A stretch of 64,000 nucleotides of DNA from Pseudidiomarina donghaiensis (GCF_900116895.1 NZ_FPCF01000001.1:1-64000), one strand, 5' to 3'. Positions 43,798-54,384 are shown, counted from the first letter of the stretch. The notes: generated by a model not told the origin, from the sequence alone. Numbers and translations: made by a program.

Positions 43798-44791
43798 GGT
43801 AACCACTCTGTTCACTGACTTTGCCGCGAAACACCCAATAGGTATAGCCAGTGTAGGCAAATATTATCGGCAATAGGATAACAGCACCGACTAGTAAAAA
43901 AGCTAGGCTGTTATCCGGCCCGGCAGCCTCCCAAAGGGTAATTTCAAACGGAATCAAATAAGGGAATATGCTGGCACCAAAACCGACAAAGGCAATTAAA
44001 AACACCCCAAGTGCCCACAAATAAGGTCGGCCTTGTTGTTGCTTGGTTAGTGAATTTAGTAAACCGCCACCAATAATGGCTAAGGCAAATGGCACTAACC
44101 ATAAGCCGGCAGAGCCTGGCCAAGTTAACCAACGTTCGGCAACGTTATCGAAACTAGAAACCAAGTAGACGCTTACCCCAGCAATAGCAATAATAAGTAA
44201 AATTGCGGTATTTAAACCCCATTTATAGGCCTTTCGCTGCAAATCGCCGTTGGTTTTCATGACTATCCAAGTTGCGCCAAGTAAGGCGTAACCCACACAA
44301 ACGGCCAAGCCAGCAAAAATAGTGAAAGGGCTTAACCAGTCAAACCAGCCGCCGGCATAAGCTCGATCGGAAACTTTAATGCCTTGTAGCATGGCGCCAA
44401 GCATAATGCCTTGGCTGAAGGCTGCAACCATAGAGCCAAGCATGAAGGCACGATCCCACCAGTGTTTGTTGCTTGTGCTTTTAAATCGAAATTCAAAGGC
44501 GACGCCTCTAAAAATCAAGCCAAGCAGCATGGCGATAACAGGCATGTACAGTGCGGGCATTAACACTGCGTAAGCTAATGGAAATACCGCTAGCAATCCG
44601 CCGCCGCCAAGCACTAACCAAGTTTCATTGCCATCCCAAACGGGGGCAACCGAGTTAACCATGCGGTCGCGGAACTTTTCTTGTTTAACCCATGGAAACA
44701 AAATGCCCATGCCCAAATCGAAACCATCTAGGGCCACGTAAGCAAAGACCGCAATGGCAATTAAAATAGCCCAAATGAATGCATAATCCAT
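43790..44791 (-). CDS. cydB: Cytochrome bd-type quinol oxidase subunit II
   Basis: This 333-aa protein has about eight or nine membrane spans. It opens with the conserved WAILIAIAVFAYVALDGFDL-type helix and has WDGNETWLVLGGG and FPWVKQEKFRDRMVNS, diagnostic of CydB/CioB. It forms the oxidase with the product of the gene 3 bp upstream, reducing oxygen with quinol electrons. It is followed by the DUF2474 subunit gene. Confidence 0.97.
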   Translation of the reverse strand: MDYAFIWAILIAIAVFAYVALDGFDLGMGILFPWVKQEKFRDRMVNSVAPVWDGNETWLVLGGGGLLAVFPLAYAVLMPALYMPVIAMLLGLIFRGVAFEFRFKSTSNKHWWDRAFMLGSMVAAFSQGIMLGAMLQGIKVSDRAYAGGWFDWLSPFTIFAGLAVCVGYALLGATWIVMKTNGDLQRKAYKWGLNTAILLIIAIAGVSVYLVSSFDNVAERWLTWPGSAGLWLVPFALAIIGGGLLNSLTKQQQGRPYLWALGVFLIAFVGFGASIFPYLIPFEITLWEAAGPDNSLAFLLVGAVILLPIIFAYTGYTYWVFRGKVSEQSGYHD

Positions 44792-44794
44792 GGT

Positions 44795-46189
44795 TTAGCC
44801 CTCCTCGTGATAAAGGCGTTCGGCAGCCATAGGTACCCGCGCATAATCGGGAATGTGGGTGTGTTCAGGGTTGTCGGCCATTTTGCGTAAGATATACACA
44901 GTACCTGCGCCAAAGACTAAAAAATACACCACTATAAATGCTACTAAGCTTGCACCGACTCCAACGGCATCAATCGGTGAGGCGGCGTCGCTAGTTCTCA
45001 GCAAGCCGTGAATAACCCACGGCTGACGACCAACTTCTGTGACAATCCAGCCGGCTATGACGGCGACAAACCCCATTGGCCCCATGAACACTGCCGAGCG
45101 CTGCAACCATGGTGAATCGAAAAGCTTGCCGCGTAAGCGAAGATAGCCTGACCACAACCCAACCAAGACCATCAATAAACCTATACCGACCATAATGCGA
45201 AACGACCAAAATACAATGGGGACTGGCGGCCAGTCTTCCTGAGGAAACGCATCTAGTCCGGTTACTTCTGCATTCACGTCATGCTTTAGAATTAAGCTTG
45301 CTAACCCCGGCACCTTAATCGCGTAGTCTACTTCGGCGGTGTCTTCGTTGGGCCAACCAAATAAGTAGAGAGGAGCGCGAGCTTCGGTTTTAAAATGCCC
45401 TTCCATTGCAGCCACTTTCGCCGGCTGGTGTTCTTGCGTATTTAAGCCATGAAAGTCACCAACGACTACTTGCAGAGGTGCGACAATAAGCGCCATCCAC
45501 ATCGCCATAGAGAACATCTTTCGCGCGACTGCTGACTTACTGTCTTTCAACAAATGCCAAGCGCCAACGGCGCCAACAACAAATGCCGTGGTTAAATAGG
45601 CAGCCAGCAGCATATGAGCAAGGCGGTACGGGAACGATGGATTAAAAATGACTTCCATCCAGCTTTCGACAATAAATTGGCCTTGCTCGTTTATGGCGTA
45701 CCCTGCTGGAGTTTGCATCCAGCTATTGACGGACAGAATCCAAAATGCGCTGATGGCTGTGCCTACCGCAACCATTAAAGTTGCAAAGAAATGTAAGCGC
45801 TCACCAACTTTGTTCATGCCAAATAGCATAACACCTAAAAAGCCGGCTTCGAGGAAAAATGCAGTGAGTACCTCATAACCCATCAATGGGCCAATAACGG
45901 GACCAGCCTTGTCAGAAAACACTGACCAATTCGTGCCAAATTGGTAGCTCATGACAATACCTGACACCACACCCATACCGAAAGCCACGGCGAATATTTT
46001 TAACCAGTAACGATAAAGCTTTTGGTAAACTGGGTTGCGAGTTTTAAGAAACAGCCCCTCAAGTACGGCAAGGTAACTAGCGACACCGATAGTAAATGCT
46101 GGAAAGATAATGTGAAACGCAATGGTAAAGGCGAATTGTACTCGCGCTAGAAATACTGCGTCAGCTGCTGAGAACCACGTTTCAAACAT
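44795..46189 (-). CDS. cydA: Cytochrome bd-type quinol oxidase subunit I (CIO type)
   Basis: This 464-aa membrane protein carries heme-ligand and quinol-site segments (ARVQFAFTIAFHIIFPAFTI, FHGLNTQEHQPAKVAAMEG, EVGRQPWVIHGLLRT). It is shorter than E. coli CydA (522 aa) because the Q-loop is short. That, together with the DUF2474 gene, marks the cyanide-insensitive oxidase (CIO/CioA) subgroup. It is the first gene of the cydA-cydB-DUF2474 operon. Confidence 0.96.
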   Translation of the reverse strand: MFETWFSAADAVFLARVQFAFTIAFHIIFPAFTIGVASYLAVLEGLFLKTRNPVYQKLYRYWLKIFAVAFGMGVVSGIVMSYQFGTNWSVFSDKAGPVIGPLMGYEVLTAFFLEAGFLGVMLFGMNKVGERLHFFATLMVAVGTAISAFWILSVNSWMQTPAGYAINEQGQFIVESWMEVIFNPSFPYRLAHMLLAAYLTTAFVVGAVGAWHLLKDSKSAVARKMFSMAMWMALIVAPLQVVVGDFHGLNTQEHQPAKVAAMEGHFKTEARAPLYLFGWPNEDTAEVDYAIKVPGLASLILKHDVNAEVTGLDAFPQEDWPPVPIVFWSFRIMVGIGLLMVLVGLWSGYLRLRGKLFDSPWLQRSAVFMGPMGFVAVIAGWIVTEVGRQPWVIHGLLRTSDAASPIDAVGVGASLVAFIVVYFLVFGAGTVYILRKMADNPEHTHIPDYARVPMAAERLYHEEG

Positions 46190-46316
46190 GACAGACCTCG
46201 TAAATGCAGAACCTTTAGTCAGTATAGGTGCTCTTGGTCAACTTTTTATGGCAAATTGCGTGGTTTTTCAGGATGATTTCTAATATTACCCCTACAAAAT
46301 ATATGGCAAAAAGTTA

Positions 46317-46742
46317 ATGGTGTACCTGAGTTTGTTTTTCGCGGCACTGCTGTCGGCAACTTTACTGCCGGGCTCGTCCGAAGTTTTGCTGGTAGCACTC
46401 AAGCTTGATGGGCATCAGGGCGTCAGCCTGTGGCTTGTCGCAACCTTAGGGAACACACTAGGTTCGTGTGTGAATTACGCTTTGGGGCGGTATGCATTGC
46501 ACTGGCAGCATAAGCGCTGGTTTCCAGTTACACCTAAGCAGCTGAATAAAGGCCAGCAGTGGTTTGCTAAGTACGGTAAGTGGAGTCTATTGCTGGCGTG
46601 GATGCCAATTATTGGCGACCCGATAACGCTATTCGCTGGCATTATGCGGCTTCGCTTTGCGGTGTTTTTAGTGCTCACCGCCATTGGCAAAGCCGCACGC
46701 TATGCCATTTTACTTGGGCTACTCGGTGTTACGGTTGGGTGA
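46317..46742 (+). CDS. yqaA: YqaA/DedA-family membrane protein
   Basis: This 141-aa protein has four hydrophobic spans. It opens with an AALLSATLLPGSSEVLLVAL segment and has NTLGSCVNYALGR and WMPIIGDPITLFAG, as in YqaA of the VTT/DedA family. Members are thought to be membrane transporters or lipid scramblase-like proteins. The 3' end overlaps the convergent amidohydrolase gene by 24 nt. Confidence 0.9.
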   Translation: MVYLSLFFAALLSATLLPGSSEVLLVALKLDGHQGVSLWLVATLGNTLGSCVNYALGRYALHWQHKRWFPVTPKQLNKGQQWFAKYGKWSLLLAWMPIIGDPITLFAGIMRLRFAVFLVLTAIGKAARYAILLGLLGVTVG

Positions 46743-48113
46743 GTTACGCATCCCTGCATTTCTAATTGCTTCTAAACGGCTATCGATGGTTGCTCTGTCA
46801 AACCATTGACCTGCCACCATAACACCCGAGCGCTCGGCCAGGGCTGACGGGTTTTCTAGTGGATTTTGTTGCAGCAACACCAAGTCAGCGCGATGGCCTT
46901 CTGCAACGCGGCCAAACAAATCTTTGTCGTCAAAGTATTCTCCAGCCGCAACGGTTGCACTGTGTATAATTCCAGCGAGCGGAATGCCGGCATCATGCAA
47001 CACGGCAATTTCACGTAAGGCAGAGAAACCCGGCACGCTAAACAACTGCGGGGCGTCGGTGCCAAAAATCATCGGTACCCCCCCGTCAAACAGGGCCTTA
47101 ATTAACCGCTGTCGATTGTCGTGTTGAATCGCCGCTGCTTCGGCATTGAAGTAACCCAAGCTCGGTTCTTCTAGGTAATTAAACCAGCCAGCGCGAACGG
47201 TTTCGGGCACGTAATCAATTTCGTCATATTGGCGCAGCTGTTCGATATCACTCGCGCCAATAATTGTTGCCCACAATGCCTGCGTTGGCACTACAGCGGC
47301 CCCGTGGCGCAGGGTTAAGTCAACAAGATAGTCGAGTTCATATTTGCTGGCGGGTCGATTTAAAGCGTCAATGGCTTCTAAATAGCCATCTAAGTGATCA
47401 ATAGTGCGTTGCCCTTCTGTCAAAGCCACTTCAAGACCTACGTCTTTCGGTACGTGACCCGCAAAATCCATGTTTGCGTCACGGGCTGTTTTCGCCATCG
47501 CTTGGTATTCGCTAAGCGTGAGCCCAGGGTGAACCTTTAATAAGTCCCAGCCTTCGTCACGTTGTTCAATAACGCGTTGCGTGGCTTTTTCTGGCGACTC
47601 AATGCTGTTGCCGTTGAAGCTTGGTCCAGCCAAATATAGTGTCGGTCCAACTCGTTTTCGTTCGGCAATATCGCTTTTTAATTGTAACTGGTGGGGGTAG
47701 CCGAGCATGCCGCGTACCGTGGTGACGCCGTTGGCGACATACATAAACAACACATCATCAAGGTAGCGTTCCGGTAATTGACCAAAGCTAGTCGCTGGTG
47801 GCACATGGCCGTGCATTTCTGTTAAGCCAGCCATTAAAAATTGGCCGGTGCCGTCAATGTGTAGGTAATTCTCGGGAATGGCCACATCAGAAGTGGCGCC
47901 AACAGCAACAATGCGATCGTCTTCAACCAGCACGGTTTGACCTTCGGTTAGTTGCCCCGAGTCGCGCGTAACGCTCACCACTGCAACATTGATAAAGGCA
48001 AAAGCATTGGGTGTTTGAGGCGCAGCTTCGGGCGCAGGTGGTTGAGCGGGCTCGCACGCTGCGAGGAAAATTAGCAAAGTAACAAGTGTCATGAAGCGAA
48101 CTATTGTGTTCAT
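46719..48113 (-). CDS. Exported amidohydrolase-family lipoprotein
   Basis: The start is ATG 48113 (MNTIVRFMTLVTLLIFLAAC), a lipoprotein signal with Cys20. The metal-dependent hydrolase fold shows the H-x-H site (TEMHGHVPPATS), VHPGLTL, DFAGHVPKD, TIDHLDGY and the catalytic Asp in FGTDAPQLF. Family members cleave cyclic amides, dipeptides or similar substrates. The exact substrate is unknown. Confidence 0.88.
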   Translation of the reverse strand: MNTIVRFMTLVTLLIFLAACEPAQPPAPEAAPQTPNAFAFINVAVVSVTRDSGQLTEGQTVLVEDDRIVAVGATSDVAIPENYLHIDGTGQFLMAGLTEMHGHVPPATSFGQLPERYLDDVLFMYVANGVTTVRGMLGYPHQLQLKSDIAERKRVGPTLYLAGPSFNGNSIESPEKATQRVIEQRDEGWDLLKVHPGLTLSEYQAMAKTARDANMDFAGHVPKDVGLEVALTEGQRTIDHLDGYLEAIDALNRPASKYELDYLVDLTLRHGAAVVPTQALWATIIGASDIEQLRQYDEIDYVPETVRAGWFNYLEEPSLGYFNAEAAAIQHDNRQRLIKALFDGGVPMIFGTDAPQLFSVPGFSALREIAVLHDAGIPLAGIIHSATVAAGEYFDDKDLFGRVAEGHRADLVLLQQNPLENPSALAERSGVMVAGQWFDRATIDSRLEAIRNAGMRNSPNRNTE

Positions 48114-48241
48114 TGTTAAGTCTCGGTTGTCTACCGCAGCGACAAGCAGGTTTGGCGTGTTGCTGCGCACTTTGGCTGGTGATTGGTTTAGGCTCTGATC
48201 AACAAAAACGATCACTTAAACATGAACAAGGATTATCGAAA

Positions 48242-50317
48242 ATGCAATATTCACGACTCATTGCGTGGGCTGGCGCTTCAGTTTTGGCGCTGCAGGTTTT
48301 TGCAGAACCAGTTTTGGCGGCAACGATGGAAGGGAAAAAACAAGTGTCGACCTTCCAAGCTGAGGACATTTTCGCACTGGAATGGGCAACTGACCCGCAA
48401 ATTTCACCTGATGGCCGTTACGTGGTGTATGTGCGTCACGGCTTTGACATTATGAAAGACAACACCAAGCGCAGTTTGTGGATGCTTGATACAAAATCAG
48501 GCAGTCATACTCCATTGTTTGATGATCAATATAGCTATGGCAATCCTACCTGGTCACCGGATGGCTCACGCTTGGCGTTCAGCTCGAATCGCGGCGGTAA
48601 AAATCAGATTCATGTTTACCACGTGGCAACTAAAACGCACAGTGCGATAACCGAGGTGCAGGAAAGCCCGCGCCAGTTTGCCTGGTCAAAAAACGCTAAA
48701 CACCTAGCTTTCATGATGAATGTTGCAGCCCCGAAAACAGATTTTGCCAAATCGGTGAAAAAACCAGAGAAGCCTAAAGATGCTAACTGGGCAAAACCGC
48801 CAGTGGTGGTTGAACGAACCTATTATCAACGCGATGGTGCTGGCGTTTTAAAAGATGCGTACAGCCAATTATTTGTGGTGCCCAGTGATGGTGGTCACGC
48901 ACGTCAATTAACCGAGGGTGCACATAGCCATAATGGCCCCTTGGCATGGGTTGATAATGACCAAGCTTTGGTGTTTAGCGCCAATCGCAACGATAACTGG
49001 GAGCATCAAGTAAATGAAGCTGACTTATGGCAGGTGGCAGTGAGCGATGGTGAGCTCACTCAAATAACGAGCCAACTTGGCCGTGAATATGCCCCGGTTA
49101 TTTCACCCAACGGCAAGCAACTCGCGTATTTACAGCGCGGTAACGAGCCGGTTCCGTACTACAATGCCAAGCTTACTGTTATGGATTGGCAGAATAAAAC
49201 GTCACGCCAGTTACTTAGTGACTTTGATCGTTCTGTAGAAAGTCCGCTGTGGATAAACAACTCAGCGCTAGCGGTGCAGTATGCAGATCGCGGGCGCTTT
49301 AAATTGGCGAAGGTGACACTCAAGGGTCAATTGACTGACTGGGTAAACGACGTCGGTGGTGTTTCTATCAGTCGCCCGTATTTAAGTGGTAGCTATTCGC
49401 TAGCGGCTGAATCTGGCGCTGTTGCATACACGGAGGGTAGCTCATATCGGCCGGCAGATGTGACGCTATATCACCAAGGTAAAAAGCGTAAACTAACCGC
49501 ACTCAACGAGGATGTGTTAGGTCACCGCGAACTTGGGAAAGTGCATGAGTTTACCTATACCTCAAGCTACGATGATACCGAAATTCATGGTTGGTACATT
49601 ACGCCGCCAAACTATGACCCGAATAAGAAATACCCGCTGGTGTTAGAAATTCACGGTGGCCCGCACTTGGCCTATGGCCCAACCTTTGCTGCTGAGCAAC
49701 AACGCTATGCCGCAGAAGGTTATATTGTGTTTTATAACAATTACCGCGGTAGTACCTCGTATGGTGCCGAACACGCCTTAAAACTAGACGGTTTTTACTC
49801 GTCTGAGCGCGATCACGCAGACCATATGGCTGGTATTGATGTATTAATTGATAAGGGGCTTGTCGATGCTAGCAACTTATTCATAGCAGGTGGTTCAGCA
49901 GGTGGTATAGCGACGACTTACGCGGTGGGTTTAACCGACAGGTTCAATGCAGCAGCGGCAACGAACCCAGTTATTAACTGGGTAAGCAAAACACTGACTG
50001 CCGATAGCTATTTAGGGCAAATTCACAATCAATTCCCTGCTAAGCCTTGGGAAGACTATGAACACTATTGGAAGCGTTCACCGTTATCGCTGGTAGGCAA
50101 TGTGAAAACACCAGTTATGTTATTCAGTGGTGAGAATGACCGGCGCGTACCCATGTCGGAAATTGAGCAGTTTTATCAGGCTCTGCAGTTACGGCAAGTA
50201 GATACGGCTATGGTACGTGTACCCGATGCCTCGCATGCGGTAACTGCTCGACCTTCGAATATGATTGCGAAAATTGAACACACATTAGCGTGGTTTAAAC
50301 GTTACTTGAAAGAATAA
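48242..50317 (+). CDS. S9-family (prolyl oligopeptidase type) exported peptidase
   Basis: The start is ATG 48242 (MQYSRLIAWAGASVLALQVF), a signal peptide; the frame is open further upstream without support. The 691-aa protein has an N-terminal beta-propeller with WD40/TolB-like repeats (ISPDGRYVVY, WSPDGSRLAFSS) and a C-terminal alpha/beta-hydrolase. The nucleophile is in FIAGGSAGGIA, the acid in FSGENDRRVPM and the His in VPDASHAVT. It resembles acylaminoacyl/dipeptidyl peptidases. Confidence 0.93.
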   Translation: MQYSRLIAWAGASVLALQVFAEPVLAATMEGKKQVSTFQAEDIFALEWATDPQISPDGRYVVYVRHGFDIMKDNTKRSLWMLDTKSGSHTPLFDDQYSYGNPTWSPDGSRLAFSSNRGGKNQIHVYHVATKTHSAITEVQESPRQFAWSKNAKHLAFMMNVAAPKTDFAKSVKKPEKPKDANWAKPPVVVERTYYQRDGAGVLKDAYSQLFVVPSDGGHARQLTEGAHSHNGPLAWVDNDQALVFSANRNDNWEHQVNEADLWQVAVSDGELTQITSQLGREYAPVISPNGKQLAYLQRGNEPVPYYNAKLTVMDWQNKTSRQLLSDFDRSVESPLWINNSALAVQYADRGRFKLAKVTLKGQLTDWVNDVGGVSISRPYLSGSYSLAAESGAVAYTEGSSYRPADVTLYHQGKKRKLTALNEDVLGHRELGKVHEFTYTSSYDDTEIHGWYITPPNYDPNKKYPLVLEIHGGPHLAYGPTFAAEQQRYAAEGYIVFYNNYRGSTSYGAEHALKLDGFYSSERDHADHMAGIDVLIDKGLVDASNLFIAGGSAGGIATTYAVGLTDRFNAAAATNPVINWVSKTLTADSYLGQIHNQFPAKPWEDYEHYWKRSPLSLVGNVKTPVMLFSGENDRRVPMSEIEQFYQALQLRQVDTAMVRVPDASHAVTARPSNMIAKIEHTLAWFKRYLKE

Positions 50318-50366
50318 ATATTGATATTATGGCGCTAGATACAGTTCACAACGAGCAAAGATAATC

Positions 50367-50867
50367 ATGGAACGTTTTCTTGAAAATTTGATGTACAGCT
50401 TACGTTGGCTGCTAGCGCCAATTTACTTGGGTTTAAGTTTGGCAGTTATGCTGCTTGGTATAAAGTTCTTTCAAGAGCTGTACCATGTAGCGCCAGTTAT
50501 TTTTACCATTAAAGAAGTGGACCTTATTCTGCTAACGCTGACGCTCATTGATATTGCGTTAGTCGGTGGGCTGCTGGTTATGGTGATGCTGAGCGGTTAC
50601 GAAAATTTTGTCTCAACGCTCAATATTAATAACGACACCGAAAAGCTCGCGTGGCTAGGTAAAATCGATTCGGGCGGTTTAAAAAACAAAGTGGCGGCGT
50701 CTATTGTTGCTATTTCGTCTATTCACTTATTAAAAGTGTTTATGAACGCCGAAAACCTGACAGAAACCACCATAAAATGGTATGTCATTATGCACCTAAC
50801 TTTCGTGGGTTCGGCGTTTGCTATGGGTTATCTCGACCGCTTAACGCGTAAAAGTGGTGACGATTAA
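50367..50867 (+). CDS. yqhA: YqhA (UPF0114) family membrane protein
   Basis: This 166-aa protein has an N-terminal [18 protein letters not shown] span and three further spans, with the family segments [24 protein letters not shown] and [22 protein letters not shown] 50367 lies about 50 bp after the peptidase gene. The physiological role of the family is not established. Confidence 0.93.
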   Translation: MERFLENLMYSLRWLLAPIYLGLSLAVMLLGIKFFQELYHVAPVIFTIKEVDLILLTLTLIDIALVGGLLVMVMLSGYENFVSTLNINNDTEKLAWLGKIDSGGLKNKVAASIVAISSIHLLKVFMNAENLTETTIKWYVIMHLTFVGSAFAMGYLDRLTRKSGDD

Positions 50868-50876
50868 ATAATAAAG

Positions 50877-51983
50877 TTAGCTGACAGGTACGCGTGGTAC
50901 GCGAGCACTAACACCAGTGAGCAAGTCGTAGCTGATAGTGTCTGCACACTGGGCGATCTCGGCAACTGAAACATTTGCTCCCCACAATTCAACTTCATCA
51001 CCGATGTTCACTTCGGGAACGTCGGTGATATCTACCATGATCATGTCCATGGTTACGGTTCCCGCTAAATGTGCTTTGTGACCGTTTATAAATACTGGTG
51101 TGCCGTTTTTAGCGTGACGCGGGTAACCGTCAGCGTAACCAATCGAGACAGTTGCTATTGTACTATCACGTTTGGCTTCCCATGTGCCGCCATAACTGAC
51201 AGTGTCGCCCGCTTTGATATCGCGAATTGCAATCACCGCAGCAACCAGTCGCATGACACTTTGTAGCGGTGCAGGAAGCTGTGAAGAGCTTGGGTTGTCA
51301 CCATAAATTAGAATACCCGAACGTACCCATTGCTGGCTGGGGTGTGCCAAGTCAATGGCGGTGCTGACCAACGCGGCAGAGTTCGCGACGCTTAGGTCTA
51401 AATTGGCTTCGGTCACCGCGCAAGCATCTTCAAATAATTCAAGTTGCTGTTGATTGAGTTTATGGTTGTGGGAATCGGCCGCGGCAAAGTGCGACATCAT
51501 GGTCACGCTAGCGACTTGTGGGCAACGCTTTAACTGTTGATAAGCCTCTGCCACCTGTTCAGGCGCCCAACCTAGCCGGTGCATACCAGTGTCCACTTTC
51601 AGCCATACCGCCAACGGTCGCACTAGTCGAGCGGTGGTTATTGCATTTAGCTGTTCTTGTTGATGTACCACCGGTTGAAAATTGTAATGTGCGCAAATGG
51701 GCAACTCAGCCTCGCTAAAACAGCCTTCAAGCAAGATCACCGGTTGTTGAAAACCGGCATTACGCAATTGCACAGCTTCGTCCACAAACGCCACTGCAAA
51801 GGCATCAACATAACGCGCTATAGCATTGGCAACCGTCAACATACCGTGCCCATAACCGTCAGCCTTTACTACACCAATAAGGCGTGCGCCCGCCGCTAAC
51901 TGACGAGCAACACGTGCATTATTTTCAAGGGCTTGGCGGCTAATTTCTGCGCGGGTTGGGCGAAAGTGCACTCCGTTATTCAT
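50877..51983 (-). CDS. alr: Alanine racemase
   Basis: The start is ATG 51983 with AAGGAG upstream; the frame is open 53 codons further but without signal. The 368-aa product has the PLP lysine in GVVKADGYGHGM. The second catalytic Tyr is in the VSYGGTWE segment, where the usual GYG[AG]-type spacing is slightly altered. C-terminal barrel motifs include VTMDMIMVDITD and GDEVELWG. It makes D-alanine for peptidoglycan. Confidence 0.95.
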   Translation of the reverse strand: MNNGVHFRPTRAEISRQALENNARVARQLAAGARLIGVVKADGYGHGMLTVANAIARYVDAFAVAFVDEAVQLRNAGFQQPVILLEGCFSEAELPICAHYNFQPVVHQQEQLNAITTARLVRPLAVWLKVDTGMHRLGWAPEQVAEAYQQLKRCPQVASVTMMSHFAAADSHNHKLNQQQLELFEDACAVTEANLDLSVANSAALVSTAIDLAHPSQQWVRSGILIYGDNPSSSQLPAPLQSVMRLVAAVIAIRDIKAGDTVSYGGTWEAKRDSTIATVSIGYADGYPRHAKNGTPVFINGHKAHLAGTVTMDMIMVDITDVPEVNIGDEVELWGANVSVAEIAQCADTISYDLLTGVSARVPRVPVS

Positions 51984-51991
51984 GGGGCTCC

Positions 51992-53380
51992 TTAAATCAT
52001 GACAAAGCTGGCAATAATATACAGTACAAAGGTTATCACGCCGCCCGTTAGTGCATAGGGTAACTGGGTGCGCACATGTTCGAGCAAGTCGCAGCCCGAA
52101 GCCAATGCAGACACTGCGGTGGTGTCGGAAATGGGCGAGCAATGGTCACCAAATACGCCACCACCTAATACCGCGGCGAGCAGCAACGGGGCTGGTAAAT
52201 CAAGCGCGACTATCATGGGCGCGGCAATGGGAATTAGTATGGCAAACGTGCCCCAAGATGTTCCTGTGGTGAAGGATATCAGTGCTCCGGCAAGAAATAA
52301 CATAGGTGCAATTAAAATTAATGGTAAAAAGTCACCGACTAAATTGGCTAAAAATATGCCAGTGCCTAGCTCGCGCAAGCTGCTGCCAAGAGCTAAAGAC
52401 AGCAGCACAATGCTGACTAACGGCAAGAGCTCGGACATACCTTTAAAACCGATATTGACCAATTGCTGATGACTTTTACGTTTGCTTGCCAGCAGCATAA
52501 GGTAAGCAACTACGCACGCTAAAGCCGTGGCATAAAGCACAGATTTCGAACCGTCGCCTTGGGTGATATCGCCACCGCCAGTACCGAACATAAAGGCCAC
52601 CATGCCAAATACCATGACCAACAATGGCACCAGCATATAGCGCGCTTTACTGTTGCTAGGCACATGTTCAGGCAAGTCTTGGTGCGGCTGAGGCTGTGCT
52701 TCAATGGCGCGCATTGGGCCATGAACTTTACCGCTAATTGCCGTGTAAAACACCAAAACCAAAGTAACTAACGCATAAAAGTTAAAGGGAATTGTTGCCC
52801 ACAACGTCGCGACTGACGAGCCGGGTAGGTTTTGCTGCTCAAGCATACCTAATACATAGGCGCCCCAGCCGTTCAGTAAAATTAATATGCAAATTGGGGC
52901 ACTGGTACTGTCAATTAAGTAGGCAAGTCGCGCGCGACTCATGCCTAACTTCTCGAATAAGCCGCGTGACAAAATACCCGCGGTTAACACACTGAGGTTC
53001 GACTCGATAAACACGAAAACGCCGGTAAAAACCGTCATTAAACTGGCACTACGTTTGGTTTTCCCTAAGCCCCGAGCCAACAGGGCTTCAACCGTTGCGG
53101 CAACGCCACCAGACTCGCGAATGTAGGCCAGTAATGCGCCGACCATTAAGCTGAAGATTAAAATTCGTGAATTCCCAGCTGAACCGAACACGGCGACAAT
53201 TCGCTCAAGGGTAGCTACGAAGGTGTACAGTAACGACTCGTTCGTGTGCCACATGAGTAGCAATTCTGAAGAGGCTATTGCTAAAAGAAGGGCAACAATG
53301 ACTTCTTTTCGCCAAAACACCACCAAAATTGCTACCAGTGGAGGGATTACTGACATCCAACCCATATTCTGTGCCTTCAT
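51992..53380 (-). CDS. Na+/H+ antiporter, NhaC family
   Basis: The start is ATG 53380 (MKAQNMGWMSVIPPLVAILV). This 462-aa protein has about eleven spans and NhaC-family segments such as FTTGTSWGTFAILIPIAAPM and GGVFGDHCSPISDTTAVSAL. It lies 8 bp upstream of alr on the same strand, so the two probably share a transcript. Some relatives carry amino acids or other solutes, so the ion specificity is by family only. Confidence 0.88.
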   Translation of the reverse strand: MKAQNMGWMSVIPPLVAILVVFWRKEVIVALLLAIASSELLLMWHTNESLLYTFVATLERIVAVFGSAGNSRILIFSLMVGALLAYIRESGGVAATVEALLARGLGKTKRSASLMTVFTGVFVFIESNLSVLTAGILSRGLFEKLGMSRARLAYLIDSTSAPICILILLNGWGAYVLGMLEQQNLPGSSVATLWATIPFNFYALVTLVLVFYTAISGKVHGPMRAIEAQPQPHQDLPEHVPSNSKARYMLVPLLVMVFGMVAFMFGTGGGDITQGDGSKSVLYATALACVVAYLMLLASKRKSHQQLVNIGFKGMSELLPLVSIVLLSLALGSSLRELGTGIFLANLVGDFLPLILIAPMLFLAGALISFTTGTSWGTFAILIPIAAPMIVALDLPAPLLLAAVLGGGVFGDHCSPISDTTAVSALASGCDLLEHVRTQLPYALTGGVITFVLYIIASFVMI

Positions 53381-53526
53381 GTTATTGTTTGTCGCTATTG
53401 TGCCAAGGACACATACCTTGCGCAATTTAGCAGTATTGTTGTGCCGAACACAACAAACTGATACTAGCGAAGGTGCCTTAAACGATGTACTTTGTAGGCA
53501 TAATTTCCAATTTACATCATGCGCTA

Positions 53527-54384
53527 ATGACACAACGTATACCTATAGCAACGCTCGGGCCGGCCGGCACATTTTCTGAACTGGCGGTTTGGGAGTTCGC
53601 TAAACAATATGAGCACATGCATTATGCGCTCTACCCAAGCTTACAGCGCACCTTGGCAAGCGTGCCATCACGCCACGATATTGCGGTGGTGCCGCTAGAA
53701 AATATCGTTGAAGGCATTGTTTCGCCGGTGGTCGACAGCTTTGTGCGGCAACCGCTGCAAATTATCGCTGAACTTGCTATTCCAGTGCGTTTTTCTTTGG
53801 TTGCGAACCATCAAGAGCCGCAGCGTGTGTTTGCGCAGTTTGTGGCTCAGGGGCAATGCTCAGACTGGCTCGCGCAACACGAGGGCGATGTGGTAACCAC
53901 TGCCAGTAATACCGAGTCGCTAGAATTACTGCTTAACTGCCAAACCCCAGCCGCTGCAATTGTGCCGGAGCATTTAATAACCGAAGCGTTATTAGCTAAG
54001 CATGAATTTGCCCAGGTGGTGCACGATGTTACTGATTACGCCCATAACGTCACGCGCTTTGTGGCCGTGCAGCACCCGCAACCCTTGGCCGCCGCGCAAC
54101 CTGATAAGCACTATAAGTCGTCGATTGTTATTGTCGATGATCAAGACCATCCGGGCTTATTGCTTGAACACTTGCAGGCTTTTGCTGTGCACCAAGTGAA
54201 TTTACTAGCTCTGGTTTCTCGGCCGACCGGTCAGAAATTTGGCCAGTATCATTTTTTCATTGAGCTTGAAGGGCACTTAGAGCATCCGCGGGTGCAGGCT
54301 GCCTTAAGTGCCGTGAAACTGCGCAACCGCGTTATTGAGCTTGGTAGTTATGTCTACTCTAACTCTAGTTCAAGTTGCAGCTGA
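53527..54384 (+). CDS. pheA: Prephenate dehydratase (monofunctional, with ACT domain)
   Basis: The start is ATG 53527 (MTQRIPIATLGPAGTFSELA). The dehydratase domain shows ATLGPAGTFSE, AVVPLENIVEGIV and the substrate-site YAHNVTRFVAV (TRF). The C-terminal ACT domain (LLEHLQAFAVHQVNLLALVS, then RPTG) binds phenylalanine for feedback control. There is no chorismate mutase domain, unlike enteric PheA. The 3' end overlaps convergent dinB by 31 nt. Confidence 0.9.
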   Translation: MTQRIPIATLGPAGTFSELAVWEFAKQYEHMHYALYPSLQRTLASVPSRHDIAVVPLENIVEGIVSPVVDSFVRQPLQIIAELAIPVRFSLVANHQEPQRVFAQFVAQGQCSDWLAQHEGDVVTTASNTESLELLLNCQTPAAAIVPEHLITEALLAKHEFAQVVHDVTDYAHNVTRFVAVQHPQPLAAAQPDKHYKSSIVIVDDQDHPGLLLEHLQAFAVHQVNLLALVSRPTGQKFGQYHFFIELEGHLEHPRVQAALSAVKLRNRVIELGSYVYSNSSSSCS